64,000 nt of DNA from Thinopyrum elongatum. Taxonomy: Eukaryota; Streptophyta; Magnoliopsida; Poales; Poaceae. The stretch covers positions 299,409,048 to 299,473,047 of the forward strand of contig CM022302.1 of assembly GCA_011799875.1 (NCBI GenBank). The letters run 5' to 3'. The notes beneath the pieces are model-generated. The model worked only from the letters and a program-made list of their open reading frames with translations. It ran no database searches and was not told where the DNA came from. Positions 10,243 to 21,013 of the stretch are shown piece after piece. Numbering within the stretch: the first letter of the stretch is position 1; every line of letters begins with the position of its first letter. The translations under genes and the position numbers were made by a program.

Positions 10243-10337
10243 TGAACTTAACTGTTGAAACTGAATTTAACTATCGAAACTGAATTTTACTGTCGAAACT
10301 GAATTTTGCTGTCGAAACTAAATTTTACTGTTGAAAC
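10243..10337 (+). repeat. minisatellite, 19-base unit, five copies
   Basis: Units TGAATTTTACTGTCGAAAC (with TGAACTTAACTGTTGAAAC and similar variants) start at 10243, 10262, 10281, 10300 and 10319, perfectly in register. It lies just inside the Harbinger-like end. Confidence 0.93.
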
Positions 10338-10439
10338 TGAATGCACTAGTAGCAGAAAAGCAGTGCACTGGTAATTTTGGCCGCTCGAGCACTAGTGGCA
10401 GAGTAGCAGTTATTTAAATCGGTAGCCGCTCCAGCAGGG

Positions 10440-10706
10440 AACGTACTACCAGAGAGCAGTAGCAGCGCCCAAAGCAGCATCTCGGGTAGCAGCAGCAGGA
10501 GCTCGAGCGAGAGCCGGAGCTGCTGCTCATGCAGCAGCATTGCGAGCAAGAGTAGACCAGCAGCGCAAGAAATAGCAAGAGCAAGAGCAGCAGCGAGAGC
10601 AAGAGCCAGAGCAGACCAGGCAGGGGACCGACAGCAAGAGCAGAGCAGGAGCGCAATCGAGAGCCGAAGTAGCAGCAGCAGGGCCAGCAAGAGCCGGAGC
10701 AGTAGC
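10440..10706 (+). repeat. AGC/GAGC-rich low-complexity tract
   Basis: Irregular runs of AGCAGC, GAGCAAGAGC and GAGAGCC dominate. Long leucine- or serine-rich frames here on the minus strand result from the repeat and are not gene evidence. Confidence 0.85.
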
Positions 10707-11699
10707 AACAGCTCCTACTGATGTGGACGTCGCCATCAAGGAAGCGACGCCGTGGAGGAAGTGACCAGCGACGCCGCCATAGATGGAGTCGTGCCATGGC
10801 GGCTCGGGACCAAGCACCGGTAGCACCGTGAGATCAAATCAAGAAGAAATTGCAGTGATTAGTGTAAACCTCTTTGGTGGCACTGATTAGGCCTCAGCTT
10901 CATCCGAGAAATCAGTGATGGTTCTGCTCTTCCGGTGGTGCAGGTGAAGACGGCGCTGTGGGATTGGAGGTGGCACGAAAGACGAGGGGAACATTGGGAC
11001 GACGCATCCTAGGAGGTGGAGGACGGGGTGGTTGAACCGGCGGGACGAGGAGATCGACGACAGATCCTCATCTGGTGCGGTGGATGAGGGACGTCGAGTT
11101 GTTGTGGTGGACGATGTCATCGGGGAAGAGGATCCGACTGGGCGGCAATCGGGTGGCGGACGGAGGAGGGTGTGGGGCTTCGCGGGTTTTCGCGGCCTCG
11201 GTGTACGAATGGGGGGCGGAGGGGATGGGAGGGGGGAACCATGGCTTAGGGACGCACTTGTCCGAAATTTGGGGTAAGTTACAAAACTACCCCCACCGAT
11301 TTGAACTAGGCGGTTCTTTCGGTTCAGGGGTATAATGGAATTTCACGTGTCGGGATTTCGCAGGAGGTGGGAGCTTTCGCGCGCGTTGTAATTTTGGGAT
11401 AGCAAGGCGCGGGTTGAGATGGAGGGAATTTTAGGAGCACAACGAGACAAGGAGATATCTTAAAATTTCGGGATAACAAGGCGCGGGTTGAAATTTCCGG
11501 ACAAGCCTAACGTGTACTGTACCAAATCAATTCGCACTTCCCTCGACAAAAAAAACCAAAATGAAGTCAATTCGCACCACACAAGAGTGTTTAGTCCCAT
11601 TTTACTGTATGAGTTACTACAAATGCCATTCAAAACTTTGAATCCTTGTTATGTTCAATTAAAATATTTCGCTACACGTATAATGCATGTAACCTGATT
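10707..11699. other. GC-rich gene-like segment of unknown origin, then a 38-base duplication
   Basis: Composition at 10720-11270 is GC-rich with several open frames (for example 11032-11277 plus, 10887-11120 minus), but none has a recognised domain. The words GGGATA(G/A)CAAGGCGCGGG at about 11396 and 11470 mark a short direct duplication. It may be a decayed first exon or promoter of a host gene. Function is unknown. Confidence 0.3.
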
Positions 11700-11702
11700 C
11701 AT

Positions 11703-11822
11703 TTCTCTATTTGAATAAGATCTACAATCATGATTTTTGTCAAGTTAAACCATTTGAATTCGTTTCTCTATTTTAATAAGATCTACAATCATCATTGTTG
11801 TCAAGTAAAACCATCATTTGTA
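11703..11822 (+). repeat. tandem duplication, 61-base period
   Basis: TTCTCTATTTGAATAAGATC at 11703 recurs as TTCTCTATTTTAATAAGATC at 11764, followed both times by CTACAATCAT, a TTGTCAAGT(T)AAAACCA-like block, and CATTTG. Two copies are present in AT-rich DNA. Confidence 0.85.
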
Positions 11823-12038
11823 TATTATCTTCACAACACACCACATGATTATAGTTGAGTTAGATATGAACTATGTGTACTATATGAAATCAAACTCGAA
11901 TTTTTGAATCCACTTTATGTTGATTTCAAATCACAGTACATTTCAAGCTCTAGCTAGATCTTCATAATCTAAACCATGTCTCATATGTATAATGTGTTTA
12001 TCACATAATGTATGGTGCCCCGCCCCTACACTTACAAG

Positions 12039-12256
12039 TATTTAGCTGTGAGCTACAAACGCCACACATTATCACAACTTCAAATAAAATGTGAGATTGT
12101 TCGATATATAGTATGGTTTAGATTATTCGATATTTCGTTGTGAGCTGCAAACGCCACACATTATCACAAATTCAAATAAAATGTGAGATTGTTCGATATA
12201 TAGTATGGTTTAGATTGTTCGATATTTAGCTGTGAGTTGCAAACGCCACACATTTT
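12039..12256 (+). repeat. tandem repeat, 92-base period, about 2.4 copies
   Basis: Units start at 12039, 12131 and 12223 with TATTT(A/C)G(C/T)TGTGAG(C/T)TGC followed by AAACGCCACACATT. The two full units also share AAATAAAATGTGAGATTGTT and GATATATAGTATGGTTTAGA. The third stops after the CACACATT block. Bases 11823-12038 and 12257-12419 are AT-rich with nothing recognised. Confidence 0.93.
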
Positions 12257-12419
12257 ATCACATTATAGTATAACATGTCCAAAACCACACCACGCGTATC
12301 ACTGCTATATTCATGCATGCATAGGTTTATAACACTATGATCTCTTATTCAAATATATGAATCCACTTTCATAACGAATTATGATCTTTGTTAGTCTCTT
12401 ACACCCACACAATCCTCTA

Positions 12420-13640
12420 ACCTTTGTAGCTAGCACTAACTTTCTCTCGTGCATGCACACGCCCTCCCCCTCCCTCAGCATTCTATCCATCGTGCACATT
12501 CATTTATTTTCTTTAGGTCATTCTCCCACGGTCTCCACAACTCCTTCTTTCCGACACACACAGATCGATATACCTCTCTAGTGATGTCTACCTACCACAT
12601 ACACACACACTTTCCATCTCCTCCTTTCTCTGTCCATGCCTCATGTCTCTCATACGGTCCCACACACGTGTAAACTCTCACCCCTCTTTTCATCGATCTC
12701 ACAATCGCACACTCCTCCCCCTATCTAGTGGGCCTCTCGCATCACCTCCTAGCTCCATCCCTCTCTCTCTATCCGTCTCTCTGGGCCTTATTTTCCTCTA
12801 ACAAATGGATGTACACCGACCAATCTCCCACTATACATATAGCTAGCTAGGTCGTCTATAACTCGGTTTCCCCACGTGCCGATCGATCTACCTCATTAGT
12901 TATGTCTCTCCCTTCCTCCGACACATAACGATTGATCTACTGATCTAGTTAGGTCTTCTTACCAAACACATATGGTCCCCCTTCATCATCCATGCATGCC
13001 TCCCGACACATCTATCACGCACACGCACACGCACACGCACACACAGAAACACATCCCCTCTTCTTGATATTGCAGTTGTACCCTCAGTTTGTCTAGTAGG
13101 CCTCTCCCACCATCTCCGAGAAGCAACTTCACCCCCCCCGGTACTCTACCTCTCTCTATCGCAACCTATTTCCCGTCCTTCACTTATGTATGGATGTTGA
13201 TCAATCTCCCTCAAGACATAGCTAGGTCTCTCCTTCTCAACACATATACGAGTCGATCTACCTCTCTAGTTAGGTCTCTGCCTCCCCCCTCCCCACACAC
13301 ACACCAATACATCGAGCGCTCTAGTCATGTCTCCCTGCCACACACAAACTTGCCCTCTCCCCTATGACATTCCGGTAGGTCAGTCGCCCTATATCTTTGA
13401 CGTGCACACACACAATTTCGATGGCTTTCTTCATCGATCTCGCACCCACACACTTGATCCTCTCTTCGACTCTATCGATATCTATGACCCCTCCCTCTCT
13501 TCTCGTGGATCGCCCCCTCTATATATGATATAGCTAGGCCTCTATTTCACACACATTGCATGTGTCACATTTTTGTTTGAGATATCATCGACACATATTC
13601 CCAAAAATACATTCACGAACCCCCCCTCCATAAAAAAACA
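12420..13640 (+). repeat. pyrimidine-rich SSR and degenerate minisatellite tract
   Basis: CA, CT and CCCT runs alternate with a recurring module near GATCGATCTACCTCTCTAGT(T)AGGTCTCT (about 12565, 12881, 12930, 13250, 13310). A clean (CACACG/CACA) run is at 13020-13048. The reverse-polarity tract at 60780-61820 carries the same module on the other strand, so both probably belong to one dispersed repeat family. Open frames here follow from the SSR content. Confidence 0.8.
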
Positions 13641-13713
13641 CTCACGAATGCACACGCCATCTCTCTAGGTTTGTATCTCTGTCTCACACACCCACGTAGG
13701 TGGGGGACGTGCA

Positions 13714-14640
13714 TGAAGAGAAGAGGTGCACGCACGACGCATGTAATCCCGTCTCTTTCCCAACCACACCCGCGCGGGTACACGGTGGAGCTCATTTCTG
13801 TACGAAAATGCAGCCCATGTGGTAATTTGACACGTGTACTGGTTGTCCACTTGATGGAGGATCGTGTACCATCGGTGAACAAACAAATTGCGGCTTGACG
13901 CGTTATTTAAAAAAATAGTTTATTCCTCGATGGCGCACGTACAGAATATAAACCAATTGTTATGGAGAGAAAAAATAAAATCGCTCCACTATACTATACT
14001 ATATAATATAGGTAGGATCCTCAATGCTTGCTTTCTGGGGTCAGTCTCTTCTACTCTCTCACACAAGATGGCGGTGGCCACTCTCTCTCTCTCTCGCTCA
14101 CCATTGGTCCCTGATCCGGCCGGATCCAGTCTGCCGACGAAAAGGGACGATGTCCAATGTTGCTCCGGTCGCCGGCGTCGGCGCAGGAAACCCACTGCCG
14201 GCGTGTCCCGATCTGTGGTACCCTCCGTTCTCTCTAAGCAAGCTCCGGCACAGTAGTGCCTTTGCCCCTTGCTTGCTGCCGCAGTATGGGCAGATCCCGC
14301 CCGTCGCCGCCCTCCTAGTTACATCCCGACGACCCTCAGGTATAGCTTCCTCTGGAACCGGCCTTGCTCCACCGCCCATCTTCCCACGTCGCTGCATGTG
14401 GATCTTCTCTAGTTATTTGCCTAAAACATACTGTAGCTCGGCCGATGTACTTTCCATGTTTCATCAACAGTGCCACTATTATTGCAATCACACTTATTCA
14501 ATATCCTTGTCAAAAAGGATGCTCAGCTCCATTTTAGTGCAAATGCACAAAATGATGGGATGGTGCATGCATCCAACTGCTAAATGTCTTGGCGGGTATC
14601 AACGAACTGCGTGAAAATGGCTACCAACATGTCCACCATG
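13714..14640 (+). pseudogene. unit 1 of a promoter/exon gene family
   Basis: This unit parallels 32512-33350 and 35090-38000. Shared parts, in order, are the AAGAGGTGCACGCAC block, GGTGGAGCTCATTTCTGT, and a TATGGAGAGAAAAA box. A TATA region (13987-14010), a pyrimidine-rich start region and a GC-rich first exon follow. A donor CTCAG|GTATAG lies at 14339, and the later motif GGATGCTCAGCTC..TTTTAGTG at 14518. An ATG at 14069 opens a 63-residue Arg-rich frame, but unit 2 has TTG there, so coding is doubtful. The AG before the 14518 motif is lost (AAAAAGG), which suggests decay. Function is unknown. Confidence 0.5.
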
Positions 14641-14689
14641 GCCAGGAAATGAAAGCATGCTTAGGGACCTGATCGATCATTTTTTCTTT

Positions 14690-14885
14690 ATTTGTACACC
14701 TTCTCACAACTTTGTCTTAAGTTGTGAAGTAAATATTGGGTCTGATATGTGAATCATTGATATGCATTAGCATGCATGTTAGTTTCCTTTGTATTTGTTG
14801 GAATGCTGTAACAAGAAAACCTTCAAGGCAAGACACATGAAAGAAAAGCTGAAAGCTTCGTAGCATTGTATTAGTATAATTTTAT
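14690..14885 (+). other. 3' segment shared by the promoter/exon family
   Basis: TTAAGTTGTGAAGTAAATATTG, then AATCATTGATATGCATTAGC, TTTGTTGGAATGCTG and GAAAGCTTCGTAGCATT, match 33530-33680 in unit 2. The first part also matches 38270-38400 in unit 3, where it is duplicated. It probably represents the 3' end or 3' flank of the transcript. Confidence 0.55.
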
Positions 14886-15000
14886 AATTTTCCAAGAAAA
14901 ACACCACACATGAAGATTGGATGGTACTGTTGCAGCAAGGCATATAACCCTTCTCCAAAACATCAAGTATGGCTGTATGGGGATGGTTCCAGAAAATAAT

Positions 15001-15254
15001 ATTCCCTCCCTTCCGGTTTATGGGCCTTAATTCCAAATCTAAACCAATCAATGAACTAGTACTACTAGATAGTGAGTGTTTACTACTGTATCATGTATGT
15101 ACTAATTGCAACGCATGCATGTGTTAGCAGTACAAAGACCATGTATGAATTCGATGGTATGATTTGTGTAAGTTGCATGTCATATTATTGCTCTAACATG
15201 TGGTCAAAGTTAGCCTCAAAAACGCATTTTAGACCCTATATGGGTAGAGGGAGT
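15001..15254. mobile_element. candidate Stowaway-type MITE
   Basis: The left end has TATTCCCTCCCTTCCGGTTTAT and the right end CTATATGGGTAGAGGGAGTA, imperfect inverted versions of the TA-CTCCCTCC terminus of grass Stowaway elements. Internal sequence is AT-rich and non-coding. The ends are diverged, so the call is tentative. Confidence 0.5.
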
Positions 15255-15516
15255 ACATGCATTGCTGAGTTTTCTCTTAATCCTTGCATGCAATGTTTTT
15301 ATTGAAGCTTGAAATGTGAACATGTGAATGGGAGGGACTACTACAACCCTTCCAAAAGAACTGTAGTACTAATGGTATCGTACTCCCTCCGTTCACCATC
15401 TCACATGCTCAGTACTTTTGCGAACTATGGAAGTAACAAATTTATTCCTCCACTCAACATCTATTATGGTTAGGGAGATTTCAAATTGAGTCATATAGAC
15501 CAGAAAGTTGGCACTT
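15255..15516. other. spacer with one isolated Stowaway-like end
   Basis: GTACTCCCTCCGTTCACCAT at 15379 looks like one Stowaway terminus without a partner. Nothing else was recognised. Confidence 0.4.
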
Positions 15517-15812
15517 AGGGCATCCACAATGTATGCTTTTTGTTGCCTCTAAGACCTCTCTTTCCTCTTAGAGGCAGCCTCTATACATTGCATGAACTGC
15601 CTCTAACAAAAAATTGGCTAGCATCGCCTCTAACCTTAGAGGCTGCCTTTAACAATTTAACAATCCATTTGGTCCCACTTGTCAGCCTTAGGAAGCATAA
15701 GAAAGTACAAAAAAAATATTACTGATTCGACAAATGTTGTGCTAATCAATACTTTTTAAATTTCTGCTATGGCCCTCCTTAGAGGCTGGTTAGAGTCTTT
15801 ATACATTGTGGT
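15517..15812. mobile_element. MITE with GGGCATCCACAATGTA / TACATTGTGG ends
   Basis: The left part TTAGGGCATCCACAATGTA is mirrored by TATACATTGTGG at the right. The interior repeats TTAGAGGCAGCCTC, CCTTAGAGGCTG and CCTTAGAGGCTGG in both orientations. This is a familiar small Harbinger- or hAT-like element pattern; the exact right edge is uncertain. Confidence 0.65.
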
Positions 15813-15913
15813 TTTTTCATTTGATAAGAGGTCAACCATGTGGGGCCTACCTTAGAGGCAAGGCTCGATGCTCTGTACTACTACTTTTGATGTGTCTCAT
15901 CAACTCGCAGAAT

Positions 15914-16056
15914 GAGGAGAAGCTTGCTTAGTACGCCCTCTCCCCCGCCCACGGGCGCGGTGGCTCGCAGAGTCGTAGGACGAGGAGAAGCTTGCTTACT
16001 ACACCTACACCCGCTCCCTCGACCACGTGCGCGGTGGCTCGCAGGACGAGGAGAAA
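15914..16056 (+). repeat. minisatellite, about 67-base unit
   Basis: GAGGAGAAGCTTGCTTA starts at 15914 and 15982, and GAGGAGAAA at 16048. Each full unit also has CCC-rich and GCGCGGTGGCTCGCAG blocks. Two full units and one start are present. Confidence 0.9.
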
Positions 16057-16081
16057 AATTTACTAATCCCTTCGTTAGATG

Positions 16082-16266
16082 TATACTCCTCGTCCCTACC
16101 TTGGTTAGAGAGATTATCATATTGTTTGAAATATATGTCTTTTAGCAGATTTCAATATGAACTACTAGTACATACTCCAAATATTGATGTATATAGATGT
16201 ATTTTAGAGTGTAGATTCACTCATTTTGCTCCGTATGTAGTCCATATTGAAACGGATGTAGTAGTA
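16082..16266. mobile_element. Thalos-like Stowaway MITE, degenerate
   Basis: Core words AGATTTCAATATGAACTAC, ATGTATATAGATGTATTTTA, GAGTGTAGATTCACTCATTT and CCGTATGTAGTCCATATTGA are characteristic of this abundant Triticeae Stowaway family. The outer ends (TACTCCTCGTCC; ACGGATGTAGTAG) are diverged. Confidence 0.8.
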
Positions 16267-16424
16267 CGCACAATCCCTCGCCCCTCGCCCACGTGGTGGA
16301 CGTGCAGCAATTCATTCGGTGTCAGATAGCCAGAACCATATAATGTAGTACCATCATTGCTCGACTTCCCGAAGAGGCGAAGAGCCAAGCGCAGGGTTAA
16401 TATTTTTGAGATGCCAAGCGCAAG

Positions 16425-16845
16425 TGACGGTGTCCTGGACTAGGGGGTACTCACCACGTCGTCTCGCGACCAGGTGGGTCGGGCCGAGGACCCCCATGGC
16501 GGTTCACTACGGGGCCACTTCGGACAACCCATGACGTATACAAGGGAGATTCCACAAAGACTTGGTGCCTAAGACAAGGACTCCTCAAACCCTAGGCCTG
16601 CGGTACATTATATAAACCGAGGCCAGGCTAGTCAATAGACCATCTCATATTCATTAGAACAATCAAGTGGTAGATACATGTACTCTGTACTGTACCCCAT
16701 ATGAATACAATCAAAAGCAGGACGTAGGGTATTATCTCTTCAAGAGAGCCCGAACCTGGGTAAAATCCTGTGTCCATGTTACCATCATTCCAAGACGCCT
16801 AGCTTAGGACCCCTACTACGAGATATGCCGGATTTAGGACCAACA
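16425..16845 (+). repeat. 5' LTR of the 16425-31898 element
   Basis: It starts TGACGGTGTCCTGGACTAGG and ends GGATTTAGGACCAACA. It contains a TATA-like ACATTATATAAACCGA near 16606 and AGGACGTAGGGTATTATCTC near 16719. It is very similar to 31478-31898, suggesting modest age. Confidence 0.93.
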
Positions 16846-18606
16846 TTGGTGCTTTCATTGAGAGCCTGTAAGGTGTTCGTCGTGGTCCGATGGGAATCAA
16901 AATTAATGATCAGATGATATTTTTTAGTTAGATCTGTTTTACGTGAATTATCTTTTTTGCAAGTCATTGCTTCCTTGTCGTGCTATTTTGTTTGCAGTCA
17001 TATTAGGATTCATGATCTGGAAGATTTTAATGACGGCGGCCATACAGCCGCCTTGTAATACATCGGACCCAGATTCTGATGCGGCTATTACAAGCACAAC
17101 CAACTAGCGAATACGCATTGCCCTGCTCACCGTAGAAATTCCCGAAGAAGCACGCATATGCGGCGGCAGCCTAGAGTTCAGGGTTCACTGCGTGGGTCAA
17201 CGTAAAAAAGTTAAAGAGCAAAGATCAGTCTGGCGGCGATCTAGCCGAGGAGCAGGGCACATGGCCGATCCGAACTCAGCTCGGTGGCAACAGACATCAG
17301 GGAAGATCCGTTTCTTTCCCTCTTTATATTCTTTTTTATTCAACCACTAATCGGCAGCTGATCCTCTATTACTTTTCCTGGAGTATTAGTACTAACCTGA
17401 TTGAGTACTATGTGTAGCACGGTACCTATACCTACCCAGCGAATTCTAGTAATTAAACTACTAGTACTACTACTTCACGTACTAGTGAATCATCATGCAT
17501 AGATCATTTGATTCTCGTTGCTAGTACAGTACGGATCAGTTTGGCTATTCTCATAGATCTGCTACAGTCGTCACCATCAAACAGGTTTTATTTTTCCTAA
17601 CTGTTCGGTTAGCTCCTAAAATTATTGCACGCGGAATATTTTTTGTTGTTTTGCACTGCATTATTTTTGTAGAGATATTTTGTCGACACTTGTACGTGGC
17701 ATTGGTCTGGCTAGCCTCTCGCCGGCATCTATGTCAGCCGACCTGTGTGGACATTGCCGCGCCACAACGCCGTCACGCCATCGAGTCAACCTTGGCGCAC
17801 AGGCCATGCTCACCAGATTATTTGCTTCACATATATTGATCATGCAATTTTTTCTTTCAATTATTATTGTTTCTTGCTTGCACTGTTTTATGTGCGCAGG
17901 TAATCGATTTCAACTGCGTCACGCGGTAACCTCGGTGTGCCGACGTGGTCGTCCCGCCTCCGACGACCAAATTGTGTCGTCACCTCGGCGCGCCACCCTG
18001 TGTCAGCATCCCCGCACTGCCACTTCATTAAGATGATGTCTAATACGCCGACCTGCCCCGACACTTCGGCTAGACAGGGGGTTCACCAGCACTTCATCAA
18101 CCTACTCGGTTGGCGACTTTGGCGTTACACCGCCGACCAACTCAGTAACCTCGGCTAGACTGGGGGCTTCACCTCGCCACAGTGGCCATGTTGTGTCACC
18201 ACTTCGGAGTGCCGAGCTCCTCGCTCGGTCACCTCGGGACGGGTCTGGGGGCTGGGACCTTGGTCAAGCCGAGGACTACGCACCATGTCATATTTGTCAA
18301 AATTCGACGGGCGTCCTCCTCCCACCACAAGCTTGGACCGCGTCATCAACACCGAGAACGTTAACCAGCTAAGTCGCTTTCATGCTCAACCTTTTTAATT
18401 TTCAATTTTTGTTTGGTTCAACCAAGCGTTATATTTTTGTCTTAAAAAAATTTTGTTTGTTAAAAACTTAGTTTGTTACAAAAACTTCCTTTTCCCATGT
18501 TAACTGGGGGCTCTTAAATTTCTATGAGCCATTTTATAATAAAATTTTCTTCTTAGTGGTTGCAAAGTCTTTTTCTGCCACTCCTTTCTCGACTCGAGTG
18601 TGTGGT
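16846..18606 (+). other. PBS and 5' internal region of the 16425-31898 element
   Basis: The PBS-like TTGGTGCTTTCATTGAGAG is at 16846-16864. The remaining 1.7 kb has CTCGG-rich patches around 17930-18350 and no gag-like frame; open frames of 60-118 codons show no recognised domain. It ends at the Copia target duplication CAATC. Confidence 0.6.
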
Positions 18607-18611
18607 CAATC

Positions 18612-20376
18612 TGTTGGGAATCGTTGCATGGAAAAACAAAAAAATTCTACTCACACGCAATGATCTATCCATGGAGATGCATATCAACGAGGGGGAGAGT
18701 GTGTCTACATACCCTCATAGACCGTAAGCGGAAGCGTTTCACAACGCGGTTGATGTAGTCGAACTTTCTTCACGCTCCAACCGATCTAGTACCAAACGCA
18801 CGGCACCTCCGCGTTCTGCACACGTTCAGCTCGGTGACGTCCTCGCCTTCTTGATCCAGCAAGATGGGCGAAGTAGTAGATGAGTTCCGTCAGCACGACG
18901 GCGTGGTGACGATGATGGTGAAGTGATCTCTGCAGGGCTTCGCCTAAGCACCGCAAAAATATGACCGAGGGAGTAAACGGTGGACGGGGGCGCCGCACAC
19001 GGCTAAGACAATGTTGTGTCCTTGTGTGGCACCCCCTCCCCACATATATATAGGTGGGAGGGGAGGAGGCAGCCCCTAGGGCGCCCCAAGAGACCTGGCG
19101 GCAGCCCTAGGGCTGCTCCCTTGCCCTGCGCCCCCCCTTTCCTTATATGAAGAAGGGGGAAGGAAAGAGGGGGGAGAGGGAAGGAAGGGGGAGTCCTACT
19201 CCACACTTTCCTTTCCCTCCCCTCTTTCCTTCTCCTCCTCATAGGCCGGCCTCTATAGGGGGTGCACCAACCCCTTGTGGGCTGGTGTGTTCCCTCTCCT
19301 GGCCCATAAGGCCCATATGTTTGCCGGGGGTGCCCGAAACTCCTTTCCGATGACCCGAAAAGTACTTGGTACCCTCCGGAACACTTCCGGTGTCCGAATA
19401 CCATCGCCCTATATCAATCTTTACCTCTCGACAATTTCGAGACTCCTCGTCATATCCGTGATCTCATCCGGGACTCCGAACAACATTCGGTCACCAAATC
19501 ACATAACTCATATAATACTATATCGTCATCGAACGTTAAGCGTGCGGACCCTATGGGTTCGAGAACTATGTAGACATGACCGAGACACCTCTCCGGTCAA
19601 TAACCTATAGTGGAACCTGGATGCTCATATTGTCTCCCACATACTCTATGAAGATCTTTATCGGTCGAACTGTTATGACAACATACGTAATTCCCTTTGT
19701 CAATCGGTATGTTACTTGCCCGAGATTCGATCGTCGGTATCTTCATACCTAGTTCACTCTCGTTACCGGCATGTCTCTTTACTCGTTCCGTAATACATCA
19801 CCTCATGACTAACTCCTTAGTCATTTCCATGCAAGCTTATGATGTGTATTACCGAGAGGGCCCAGAGATACCTCTCCGAAACTCGGAGTGACAAATGATA
19901 ATCTCGATCTATGACAACTCAACAAACACCTTCGAAGATACCTGTAGAGCATCTTTATGATCACCCAGTTACGTTGTGACATTTGATAGCACACAAAGTA
20001 TTCCTCCGGTATCCGGGAGTTGCATAATCTCATAGTCGAAGGAATATGTATTTGACTTGAAGAAAGCAATAGCAATAAAACTGAATGATCATTATGCTAA
20101 GCTAACAGTTGGGTCTTGTCCATCACATCATTCTCCTAATGATGTGATCCCGTTATCAAATGACAACACACGTCCATGGTTAGGAAACCTTAACCATCTT
20201 TGATCAACGAGCTAGTCTAGTAGAGGCTTACTAGGGACACGGTATTTGTTTATGTACTCACACATGTATTTAAGTTTCTGATCAATACAATTCTAGCATG
20301 AATAATAAACCTTTATCATGAATAAGGAAATATAAAATAACAACTTTATTATTGCCTCTAGGGCATATTTCCTTCA
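18612..20376 (-). repeat. 3' LTR of the Copia element
   Basis: On the plus strand it runs from TGTTGGGAATCG to ATATTTCCTTCA. It includes a minus-strand TATA box (CCTATATATATGTGG, about 19040-19053) and a GGGCCCATATGGGCC-type segment. The flanking GTCTCCCACTTG at 20377 is the reverse of the polypurine tract. Confidence 0.93.
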
Positions 20377-20559
20377 GTCTCCCACTTGCACTAGAGTCAA
20401 TAATCTAGTTCACATCACCATGTGATTTAACACCAATAGTTCGCATCGTCATGTGATTAATACCCATAGTTCACATCGCCATGTGACCAACACCCAAAGG
20501 GTTTACTGGAGTCAATAATCTAGTTCACATCGCCATGTGATTAACACCCAAAGAGTACT

Positions 20560-20900
20560 AAGGTGTGCTCATGTTTTGCTTGTGAGAGAAGTTTAGTCAA
20601 CGGGTCTGTCACATTCAGATCCGTATGTATATTTGCAAATTTCTATGTCTACAATGCTCTGCATGGCGCTACTCTAGCTAATTGCTCCCACTTTCAATAC
20701 GTATCCAGATTGAGACTCAGAGTCATCTGGATCGGTGTAAAAGCTTGCATCGACGTAACTCTTTACGACGAACTCTTTATCACCTCCATAACCGAGAAAC
20801 ATTTCCTTAGTCCTCTAAGGATAATTTTGACCGCTGTGTAGTGATCTACTCCTGGATCACTTTTTTACCCCCTTGCCAAACTCATGGCAAGGTACACAAC
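20560..20900 (-). pseudogene. Copia RNase H remnant
   Basis: Minus-strand translation in shifting frames gives pieces similar to the Copia C-terminus: a DHYTAVK-like start near 20850, a VDASF..TDPDDS..SGYV-like stretch near 20700-20790, and a DPLTK.LSQAKHEH-like end near 20570. Stops and frameshifts separate them, and the middle part with the catalytic Asp and His is deleted. It would be inactive. It abuts the reverse transcriptase on the right and the polypurine tract and LTR on the left. Confidence 0.65.
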
Positions 20901-21013
20901 AGGTTTGGTACATAGCACGGCATACTTTATAGAACCTATGGCTGAGGCATAGGGAATGACTTTCATTCTCTCTCTATCTTCTGCCGTGGTCGGGCTTTGA
21001 GTCTTACTCAATT

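Noticed and set aside
10243..10337. CRISPR-like regular repeats
   Set aside because: 19-base units are directly adjacent with no spacers, and the DNA is plant nuclear.
10346..10826. Leucine- or serine-rich minus-strand frames up to 127 codons
   Set aside because: They come from the AGC-rich low-complexity tract read in several frames; no start context or domain.
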